DNA of 64,000 nucleotides from contig OZ037868.1 of the NCBI GenBank assembly GCA_964035575.1, positions 1,473,001-1,537,000 of the forward strand, written 5' to 3'. Shown piece by piece: positions 44,662 through 53,504 of this stretch (positions are counted from its first letter, which is position 1; the number at the start of each line of letters is the position of its first letter). The notes below the pieces were generated by a model that was given only the letters and a program-made list of their open reading frames with translations, was not told where the DNA came from and did not search any database. The position numbers and the translations under genes were made by a program. The stretch comes from Rhynchopus sp. YZ270_cl-10. Its lineage: Eukaryota; Euglenozoa; Diplonemea; Diplonemida; Diplonemidae.

Positions 44662-45313
44662 TGGTGCTATCCGGGGGGCGGCGTTTCACAAAGTTTCACA
44701 AATTTTCACAAAATATCACACAATTTCAATCCTATGCACAACGTGTCACAACGTTTCGCAACATTTCACAACTTTGCACAACTTTTCACAACGTTTCACA
44801 ACTTTTCACAACTTTTCACAACTTTTCACAACTTTTCACAACTATATGTTGTGAAAAGTTGTGAAACGTTGTGAAAAGTTGTGATTTTGTTTGAAATTTA
44901 GTGAAATTTTGTGAATAGTTGTGAAACGTTGTGATTTTGTTTGAAAATTGTGAAAAGTTGTGAAAGTTGTGAAAAGTTGTGATTTTGATTGAAATTTTGC
45001 GAAACTTTGTGAAAAGTTGTGAAAAGTTGTGAATAGTTGTGAAAAGTTGTGATTTTGATTGAAATTTTGTGAGCCCGTTTTTTGATTTTTATAGGGGCTT
45101 TCTGAAGGGGGGTTGGGGCATGGGTAGTGGTCACGGTGGGAACACGACAGAGCTTATTGTAACCACAGGACGCGCCGATTTTGACTGAACACGGCTGAGC
45201 CCTTCCGCGACAATGTGTGATTTATGGTATGTACTTCCCCAAAACAACTCAAATGGCTATCAAAGCGCCAACCTCATCAAATCTATACCGTGTCTAATTA
45301 ATATTGGTACCCG

Positions 45314-45698
45314 TGGTGCTATCCGGGGGGCGGCGTTTCACAAAGTTTCACAAATTTTCACAAAATATCACACAATTTCAATCCTATGCACAACGTGTCA
45401 CAACGTTTCGCAACATTTCACAACTTTGCACAACTTTTCACAACGTTTCACAACTTTTCACAACTTTTCACAACTTTTCACAACTATATGTTGTGAAAAG
45501 TTGTGAAACGTTGTGAAAAGTTGTGATTTTGTTTGAAATTTTGTGAAAAGTTGTGAAAAGTTGTGATTTTGTTTGAAAATTGTGAAAAGTTGTGAAAGTT
45601 GTGAATAGTTGTGAAAAGTTGTGAATAGTTGTGAAAAGTTGTGATTTTGATTGAAATTTTGTGAAACTTTGTGAAACGCCGCCCCCCGGATAGCACCA
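45314..45698. mobile_element. short foldback element, complete, ~385 bp
   Basis: Begins TGGTGCTATCCGGGG and ends with the exact inverse. The two arms (TTTCACAAC and GTTGTGAAA arrays) meet near 45487, so it is nearly a perfect palindrome. Flanks TACCCG and TACCCC look like a 6-bp duplication with one mismatch. The joined flanks resemble an empty site at ~27850 (ATTGGTACCCCAGAAAT), supporting insertion into a repeat of that type. Confidence 0.7.
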
Positions 45699-46099
45699 TA
45701 CCCCAGAAATAAAGAATACCAAGTACGCAACAACTGCGCAACAAGTACGCAAAATGGGGGTGGGCTTCATTTTTACTTTGTGGGTATTTTTTGGGGATTT
45801 TTGGTTTTAGGGTTCCAGAAGCCAGTTTGTGCACGCATTGACCCCAAAAGTGCAGAAATCACCTGAAAGTGGGGTGATCCGGGTTGTATTCTGCTACGAA
45901 ATTCGCAAACCAGGAAAAATCGGAAAAAAAATGCGAAAAATTCGCAATGCGATTTTTTGCGATTCGCGTTTCGGGTTTTTGCGATTTTTTGCGCACAGGT
46001 GTGACAAGTCACACGTGGTCACATGTACCCACGTACCCAGGTACCCAGACCCACGCAGTGTCACATGACCTCAAGTGTGAGTGACCCACGCATGAGGGA

Positions 46100-46480
46100 A
46101 TGCGACACCGCAAAAATTACCACAGACCCTGTCTTCCTGCACCTTCGGTGCAACGCCGCAGACAGGCCAACAGCATTGGACTCAGAGGAATGCCCGCTGT
46201 GCAGGTATCAAACATGAAAACCAACTCCCAGCAACAAGGGGCGCCTTTTGGCGGGCGTTGTTGAGGTGTTTTGGGGTGCAAAGTTTTCCACAATTTTGAT
46301 GCGTGGGTACAGAAGTGTTGTCTTGTTCTTTCATCTCTAGGAATGTAACAGTGGCTGTGCCATACAGATACCGGGGGACAAGACGTGCTACAATCCGGAG
46401 GATGACGAAGACATGGATGAACCGAGGCTACACTCGCTATACAACAATGCCCTCGCCACGCAAACCCGCGCATAGTTTTG
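46100..46480 (+). pseudogene. gene fragment inside foldback element (Cys-rich end)
   Basis: A short frame at ~46120-46202 reads HLRCNAADRPT...EECPLCR. If the ~135 bp from GTATCAAAC to TCTCTAG is an intron, it continues as ECNSGCAIQIPGDKTCYNPED and ends at a TAG near 46475. The Cys spacing suggests a small zinc-binding C-terminal domain, as in some transposases, but I cannot name the family. The first part recurs at 24150-24245 in the Mutator-like element, decayed. The intron ends CTAG, unlike the ACAG of local host introns. Confidence 0.35.
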
Positions 46481-46782
46481 TTTGTACACTTTTCCCAAGG
46501 TAAAATCCCTACCAAAAAAAAAACCTCGCCAAAACTCGCCCCCCAAAAATGGGCGAGTTTTGGGCGAGTAGGCGAGTTTTTTGGGAAGTTTTACGGGTTT
46601 ACGGGTAGGGTCACTGTGTACAAATTTATTAAACTCAAGTAGCAGAATTAAAATTCCAGCATCTCTACCCCCCCTTTACGGAGTGACAACTGGTAGAAAC
46701 ACGGTAGAACCACGGGGAATTGCACACCAATTGATTACATTATTTGGATAATCTTTTAAACAATCACCACCTCTTACAGGTT

Positions 46783-46920
46783 TCGTGTCCGCGAATCTGC
46801 CTACTGTTCTTTTGGATGTACCAGAAGAAGATGCAGAGACTGAAGCTGCTGGAGGCGATGGAGCCGGCGGACTCGCTGGAAGTAGGAGATGCACAGCACC
46901 TGCACAGAGCTGATGTTCAA
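46783..46920 (+). pseudogene. possible acidic exon fragment
   Basis: After a TTACAG acceptor-like site, a frame reads GFVSANLPTVLLDVPEEDAE, continues through Gly/Ala-rich sequence, and ends in TGA near 46914. It looks like the tail of a protein and lies inside the foldback element. Could be captured host DNA or chance. Confidence 0.25.
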
Positions 46921-47391
46921 GCATTGCCGACGAAGGGTCGTTTGCCCTGGCGTCCTAGTAGACGTTTGCTGTCTCCCCTGCTGCTGATGGACGGGCTACA
47001 CACTCTGCACCATCGTTACAGCTCATAAGACCGAGATGCAAGCTAAAAACCCTCATGTCTTCACAACTCTTCACAACTCTTCACAACTCTTCACAACTCT
47101 TCACAACTCTTCACAACTCTTCACAACTCTTCACAAGTTTTCACAAGTTTTCACAACCCTCTTGAGCCTTTACGTGTGAAAAGTTGTGAAGAGTTGTGAA
47201 ACGTTGTGAAAAGTTGTGATTTTGATTGAAATTTTGTGGAATTTTGTGAAAAGTTGTGAATAGTTGTGAAAAGTTGTGATTTTGATTGAAAATTGTGAAA
47301 AGCTGTGAAAGTTGTGAAAAGTTGTGAAAAGTTGTGATTTTGATTGAAATTTTGTGAAATTTTGTGAAACGCCGCCCCCCGGATAGCACCA

Positions 47392-48946
47392 AATGAGTTT
47401 TTACAAAGATCTTTGTTTGTGGCTGTTCCTTGTGTCTTCCCTCCTCTTTAGTCACGGAGATTTAGCTTTTTCCCCACTCTCTTTATATACCATTTTTTTT
47501 TTAAATAGTTCTGACGATGGACACGCATCAATTCTAGAGAGATGGTGTGGCTCAGATGATATGTCGTCCAAAGACGTATAAGGAAAAAAATGCTTTCTTT
47601 TGTTGGTGACCATTGCGTCTGCGAATCAGGCGTGTGTGGCCCACCTTCCTGTGTATTCTATGCTTTCACGTGCCTACGTCCCCGAGTGGCTTCTGCACAT
47701 CGACATCGAAACTTGGCCCGGTTTTGTTTGTGAGTCTTCGAGTCCACATTCACAACAGGCTGGATATTTATTTTTCCGCGTTTTTTTTTTTTTTTTGTCA
47801 GTGCAAGCGTCCTCCGAACGGTGAGGCGTTTGTGCTTCTCTTTTTGTTTGTGTTCTTTTTCCGCGTTTTTTTTTTTTTTTTTTTTGAGACAAAACTCCGA
47901 AAAAAGGTGCAAAAGCCCTTTTCTTCTTTACTTCGTCACACTTTCACAGATGTTGGCGCTCCAGCGAGTCCCGTTCGTCTTTCGAAGTAATTATTTTTGG
48001 TTATCAACGCTGGATATATTTTTGGTTTATGCATTTATCCAGGTTGCATGCGAGTCTCTCTTCTCTCTCTCCCCTCCCTCCTCTCCCTCTCTCCCAGAAG
48101 CGGTTTTGCGTTTATAGTATACAAAGGGTCACTGGGTTTTTGGCTGGCGTTTCTTGATGCCTTCCAAACCCGGAAAAAAAGAAAAATAAAGAAGCAAAGC
48201 GACGGAATGCGCTGTATGTAAGCATTCTTCACAGTCCATTGACTGTGACGAACGCTTTTACACACCATCTCTGTATTTTGCCCATCACACCCCCACCTTT
48301 TTTCCCCCCAGGAAAAAGAACAAAAGATACGTGGCAGTCGGCATCCCAATAATTTATCATCCAAAGAAAAAAAAAACAAAAAAGCTCTGTTCAGGAATAA
48401 AACAATTCAACCTCATACCACACCGTTTTCCTTGGGCGACGTGCGAATTATTCGAAATTATACAAAAAGCAAAATCAAGAAAACGAACATTTTGAAAGAT
48501 TTGCGGTCCTTGCACAACAGATTCTTTCGCGTTTGTAAACAAAGTGCAGAGAGCATTTTACAGATGCAATGCACAACAAAGCTGCAACCAAAGGTTCAAC
48601 CAAAAAAGAAATACAAACAGAAAACCAACGAGATGAATTCGGCATACCAACATGACGTGGTGTTTGACGGGCCAACTCAAAGTGCTTTCTGTTCTCCTGA
48701 ATTGAAAGTGCGCAAATCTAAGATGGCTTCGAGGCCATCTAAAATTGGCCCTGAAAAGCTTTGCCCGTCCTGTCCATTTTTAGCATTCCCGTAAAAGCAC
48801 ATATTTCAGGGTTGTCCCTTCACGCTCCCTTCCCCACCCTCTCAGCCCACCATTATGGATACAAAAAACAAAAGCATGCTTGTGCCTCTTAGTCAGACAA
48901 GAGACCCCCTCCTGAAATCACCACTTTTCACTTTACTACCCTCTAG
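47392..48946. other. intergenic
   Basis: No supported gene. T runs at 47782-47797 and 47868-47885, CT-rich DNA near 48060-48095, and mixed sequence to 48940. A 120-codon open frame at 48432-48794 has no recognisable content. Confidence 0.45.
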
Positions 48947-51422
48947 GTACACGCGACGCTGGGTCCTGCGTCTCCGACGACGGCTTCTCCGGCGCGAACT
49001 TGTCTCAGAGACGCACCTCAGATGCGCAGTATGACAGGCAACGCTGCGAGAGGCATTACGCCATCGCAGCTAAGCATGAGTCGGAGCAGAAGGCGACCAC
49101 TCTGTTGTTGACGGCGGTGAACCTCTCCCGACAGCTGGAGGCAGAACGCATGGTGGCATACGGGCGGTGCTTTGGGGTGGTGTGCGAAGGGCGGCTATTC
49201 CTCCCCTGCCATGCGGTGCGGAGAGCGGTGGGCGACGACCCTGAAGGACTCGAACCTGACTGTGTCGGCGACTGGATGGCTCTCTTTGGTCCTCAAGGTG
49301 CTTCTCCGTGCCCGGGCGAGTTCCTGTACTGCTGGGCGACACAGCAGCCGTGGAGTGGGAACGGGGAGGGGGACGGTGATTGCCCGGAGTCGGTGGTCGC
49401 CCGTCAGGCGGTTAGGAAGATAGCAGGGGAGGCCGGATACTGCGATACCTGGGGCAAGACCAGCGCGGTCATCGTCGTTCGGGAAGGCAGGGTCAGCTGG
49501 GGAACCCCTTCTCGGGATCAGCTGGAGGAGGAGGTGGGGCGACAGGCCGAGGCGGCAGACACCGAGGTGCGTGTGAAGGTGGAGGAGATGGATGATGATG
49601 AGCAGGAGCAGGAGGAGGACCTCGACACCGCGATGGAGGGGGCGGATCGCTCGCTTTCTCTGTCAGTGGAAGGCATCCCTGACCAGAAGAAGCAAGCGAG
49701 GGTGAGGGAATTGCTGAGGGCGCAGAGCGAGGCTTGGATGTGGACGGAGGAGGAGCGGACGGAGAGGGGGGGTCTTTTCCCGTGCCTCACCATGGGGTCG
49801 CCGGTGCCTTCTTCTGTGACGAAGTGGATCTCCCTGTTCCACTACCGTCAGGGAGAGAAACAGGATGGCAGACCCTTGTTGTCACTCCCCCTCTCTACCG
49901 CTACTTTCACTCAGTGGTATGAGGTGATGAAGGTGGTGGGTTTGCATGAGTGGTCGGTTCAGGAAAAGTGCAAGGCAAAGTCGACGTTGCATGCCCTGAC
50001 GGACAACCGGAGCAGTAGGGGGCAGGCCTTTGCAGCGGAGAGTACAAGGAGGGAGAATGAGGCACGAGCGGCTCGAGAGGGAATAGGCCGACAACCTCAA
50101 GCCTCCTCTTCTTCTTCTTCTTCCTCCACCTCTGCAGGCCGTGGCACTACAACCTCCATCGCCCAACCTGCAGTCTCCACTTCTTCCTCCTCCTCATCGG
50201 CAGGCCGTGGCAATGCAACCTCCTCCGCCCAACCTGCTCCTTCCCCAGCTCCCAAAGGACCCCAGCGCCATGCAGCTCAGGGTAGGTCCAACACGTCGAA
50301 CGTGTTCACCGACGCAGTGGCACAAGCGACGCAGCATGTGCTCTCGCCCCAGGAGGTGCAGAGAGGGCGCAATGGTCGCGGTGGTGGACAGAAGGGGAGA
50401 CAGAGCGGAGGAAGGAAGGGGAAAAAGGGGAATAAAAAGAATTAGAGAGTTAGAGAGTTAGAGGGTGAGAGTGTGTGAGAATGACAGTTTGCCCCATGTT
50501 TATTTTTAACCCTTTTTATTTTGTGTTTTTTGTTCTTTTCATCCTTTGGGGTTTGCCCCCCCTTTCCCCCCTTTCCGCCCCCCTTCCTATTTGTTAATAT
50601 TTTTGGTTGGCTGCTGGCTAGGACGGGTCTACCCCAGCGACGGCCCTTACCCCTTGGACGAGGCTCTGAGGGTAGAGGGCAGTCTCGGAGTAAGACCTGT
50701 CTAAGAGCCAGGCCAGTGGCATCAGGAGCCATTGGGCCACTTTTATAGATTGTGCAGTAGAGTAGAGTTTGTACAGAACTCTTGTCCTTTGAGTTCCTTT
50801 TTTCACTCCTTTAGTTTTTCATTTTTACCTTGTGAAGGTCAATTTCAATTTTTCATTTTTCAAAACCACCACAGGTAAGCACGAGACCCACCATTGTTGT
50901 TGTTGATTTTGTTGTGCGTTATTGTTGTTTTACCCTTTGGGTGTCAGTCAGTCGGGTCAGGTCACACTTACTGAAGTTCTCAAAAATTTTCACCAAAAAG
51001 AAAACTACTAAAAAGATTATGGAACTTCCTTTTTATTTGTTTGTGTGTTACAGAGGAAACGGCTCACTCAATCCCCTCCTTCTCCTTCTCCTCCCCTCCC
51101 CTCCCCAAGACAAAGCAAAATAAAACTACACCGGTAGACAGAGCAACCCTCCCGTCCCATCCCCTCCCCTTTTCCTTTTGGGAAAAATTGCACTCACATA
51201 CGACCCTTTTGCTTATTTGCAGGGAAGTGTTGGTTGTAATTGTCCCACATGTTTTCTATTTTAGTGCCCCTAACTGTGTTTTCAGGCACTGTCTTGCCAG
51301 TACAATAGTAAAGTGCCCTTGTCTGGACATCTAGCTGTTTACATACTCGCTTGACTAGTAAGTACCCCCTCTGTCACTGGTGTAGATAAAAAAAGCGAGC
51401 CTAGGGCTAAGTTGAACAACAC

Positions 51423-51490
<68 letters not shown>

Positions 51491-51623
51491 TGCGCAGTGC
51501 CCACCGAAGCAGTATTGTCGCGACGATTCTTTTGTCCGTGGAGAGTGCCGGTGTCATGGTGACTGGAAAGGAGACGAATGCCACTTCAGTGCTTCCATTA
51601 CATGCACCTCCTTAGCTCCTTAG
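48947..51623 (+). pseudogene. EGF-like domain gene fragment split by a LINE
   Basis: Pre-insertion sequence 48947-49030 and 51499-51623 is continuous in one frame. It reads GSCVSDDGFSGANLSQ, then across the insertion CPPKQYC, then GECRCHGDWKGDEC, a typical EGF-like second half (C-x-C-x2-GxW...C), ending at TAG in the CTCCTTAG satellite. The LINE copy 49028-51488 sits exactly between, bounded by GATGCGCAGT on each side. The upstream boundary is a CTAG acceptor-like site at 48946; an in-frame TGA lies 36 bp before that frame's GGT codon, so earlier exons, if any, are not identified. EGF-like modules occur in extracellular proteins. Whether the gene was functional at insertion is unknown. Confidence 0.6.
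49028..51488 (+). mobile_element. 5'-truncated LINE copy with poly(A) and 10-bp target duplication
   Basis: Matches 61587-63986 of the long element at roughly 99% by eye, from AGTATGACAGG on. It includes the last ~472 codons of the ORF (stop at 50443-50445), the ~970-bp 3' UTR and a poly(A) of about 65. Flanked by GATGCGCAGT at 49021-49030 and 51489-51498. The AGT shared by target and element marks the 5' junction. Small indels in the 3' UTR separate it from the other two copies. Recent insertion. Confidence 0.92.
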
Positions 51624-51926
51624 CTCCTTAGCTCCTTAGCTCCTTAGCTCCTTAGCTCCTTAGCTCCTTAGCTCCTTAGCTCCTTAGCTCCTTAGCTCCT
51701 TAGCTCCTTAGCTCCTTAGCTCCTTAGCTCCTTAGCTCCTTAGCTCCTTAGCTCCTTAGCTCCTTAGCTCCTTAGCTCCTTAGCTCCTTAGCTCCTTAGC
51801 TCCTTAGCTCCTTAGCTCCTTAGCTCCTTAGCTCCTTAGCTCCTTAGCTCCTTAGCTCCTTAGCTCCTTAGCTCCTTAGCTCCTTAGCTCCTTAGCTCCT
51901 TAGCTCCTTAGCTCCTTAGCTCCTTG
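51609..51926. repeat. 8-bp satellite (CTCCTTAG)n, ~40 units
   Basis: About 318 bp of uninterrupted, essentially perfect CTCCTTAG repeats. It begins within the end of the EGF-like frame and ends at TCCTTGGCCACTCC. The purity suggests recent expansion. Confidence 0.95.
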
Positions 51927-51929
51927 GCC

Positions 51930-52140
51930 ACTCCGGTGCACAGGGGGGGTATCTAAGGTGCACAGGGTGCCTGAAAACCCACTGCACGAAACTCTCCCGA
52001 AACCCCCCGGAACTGGATTTTGAAAAGGTGCACAGGGTGCTTTTGGCCCTCGAGAAAGGGTGCACAGGGTGCCTTTTTTGGTCCCGAAAAAGGGTGCACA
52101 GGGTGCCCTTGAGATTGGCACCCTATGACTTTCACAGGCA

Positions 52141-52144
<4 letters not shown>
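51930..52144. repeat. GGTGCACAGGGTGC repeat cluster
   Basis: Four to five copies of GGTGCACAGGGTGC spaced 25-75 bp apart, between the 8-bp satellite and the antisense LINE fragment. No coding sense. Confidence 0.6.
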
Positions 52145-52193
<49 letters not shown>

Positions 52194-52798
52194 TGTTGTT
52201 CAACTTAGCCCTAGGCTCGCTTTTTTTATCTACATCCAGTGACAGAGGGGGTACTTACTAGTCAAGCGAGTATGTAAACAGCTAGATGTCCAGACAAGGG
52301 CACTTTACTATTGTACTGGCAAGACAGTGCCTGAAAACACAGTTAGTGGCACTAAAATAGAAAGCATGTGGGACAACTACAACCAACACTTCCCTGCAAA
52401 TAAGCAAAAGGGTCGTATGTGAGTGCAATTTTTCCCAAAAGGAAAAGGGGAGGGGATGGGACGGGAGGGTTGCTCTGTCTACCGGTGTAGTTTTATTTTG
52501 CTTTGTCTTGGGGAGGGGAGGGGAGGAGAAGGAGGGGATTGAGTGAGCCGTTTCCTCTGTAACACACAAACAAATAAAAAGGAAGTTCCATAATCTTTTT
52601 AGTAGTTTTCTTTTTGGTGAAAATTTTTGAGAACTTCAGTAAGTGTGACCTGACCCGACTGACTGACACCCAAAGGGGAAAACAACAATAACGCACAACA
52701 AAATCAACAACAACAATGGTGGGTCTCGTGCTTACCTGTGGTGGTTTTGAAAAATGAAAAATTGAAATTGACCTTCACAAGGTAAAAATGAAAAACTA
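52145..52798 (-). mobile_element. antisense LINE 3' fragment
   Basis: A T run (52145-52192) followed by the reverse complement of the LINE 3' UTR, ending at 52798 where homology stops (minus-strand start TAGTTTTTCATTTTTACC). It carries the same small differences (GCCACTAACTG, GGATGTAGAT) as the long copy, so it belongs to that subfamily. No clear target duplication on the two sides. Confidence 0.9.
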
Positions 52799-52899
52799 GG
52801 GGACCATTTTTTACAGGGGACCATTTTTTACAGGGGACCATTTTTTACAGGGGACCATTTTTTACAGGGGACCATTTTTTACAGGGGACCATTTTTTAC
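52798..52899. repeat. 17-bp tandem repeat, six units
   Basis: AGGGGACCATTTTTTAC repeated six times, between the antisense LINE fragment and the start of the long LINE. Tandem repeats occur in some LINE 5' UTRs, so these may belong to the element's 5' end. Confidence 0.85.
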
Positions 52900-53089
52900 A
52901 CATTACAACACACTTGTCCTTTCTTTTTACCCTCCCTCCCTCCCCCTTTCCTTTGTTTTATTGTGAGCCTTGTACGCCTCCACGGGGCGGTCCCTGGGCA
53001 ACGGTAGAGGAGTGCAGGCCGGCGAAGCGCAAGGCGTAGTGTGTCTTGTCCTTCTTTGTTTTCGTTTTTTGGTTTTTGCTTTTTTAAAA

Positions 53090-53463
53090 ATGAGGAGGAA
53101 GGCCCTTTTGGGGGCGTTGTGGGTGGTGCTGCATGTCTGCATCAGCAGCAGCAGCAGGAGCTACACCAGCAGCAACAACAAGAGCAGCAACAGCAGCAAC
53201 AGCAGCAACAGCAGCAACAGCAGCAACAGCAGCAACAGCAGCAACAGCAGCAACAGCAGCAACAGCAGCATATACTACACCAGCTGCAACTGCAGCAGCA
53301 GCAACAACAGCAGCAACAGCAGCAACAGCAGCAACAGCAGCAACAGCAGCAACAGCAGCAACAGCAGCAACAGCAGCAACAGCAGCAACAGCAGCAACAG
53401 CAGCAACAGCAGCAACAGCAGCAACAGCAGCAACAAGAGCAGCAGCAACAACAGCAGCAACAA

Positions 53464-53504
<41 letters not shown>

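Larger units (their letters stand above)
44662..47391. mobile_element. foldback-ended DNA element, ~2.7 kb
   Basis: Outer ends are TGGTGCTATCCGGGGGGCGG and its inverse (right end closes at 47391). Each end is itself a long foldback made of tandem TTTCACAAC-type 10-11-bp units turning into GTTGTGAAA units (left ~44680-45072, right ~47056-47370). Flanks TATGAG and AATGAG may be a 6-bp target duplication with one mismatch. The interior holds a shorter nested copy (45315-45697), a ~330-bp segment shared with the Mutator-like element, and two possible gene fragments. No intact transposase. Confidence 0.55.

Noticed and set aside
44680-45700. Regular short repeats as a CRISPR-like array
   Set aside because: The units are contiguous and palindromic around a centre, with no unique spacers; they are arms of foldback elements in a eukaryote.
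46202-46338. Host intron in the foldback element
   Set aside because: Begins GTATC and ends CTCTAG, unlike the strict GTATG...ACAG of the six supported introns. Kept only as a possibility in a decayed transposon gene.
48432-48794. 120-codon open frame as a small gene
   Set aside because: No recognisable motif, Lys-rich from A-rich DNA, no ACAATG context and no C/A-rich leader.
51609-51926. Telomeric repeat
   Set aside because: The unit CTCCTTAG is not a known telomere type and the array is interior, with genes and LINEs on both sides.
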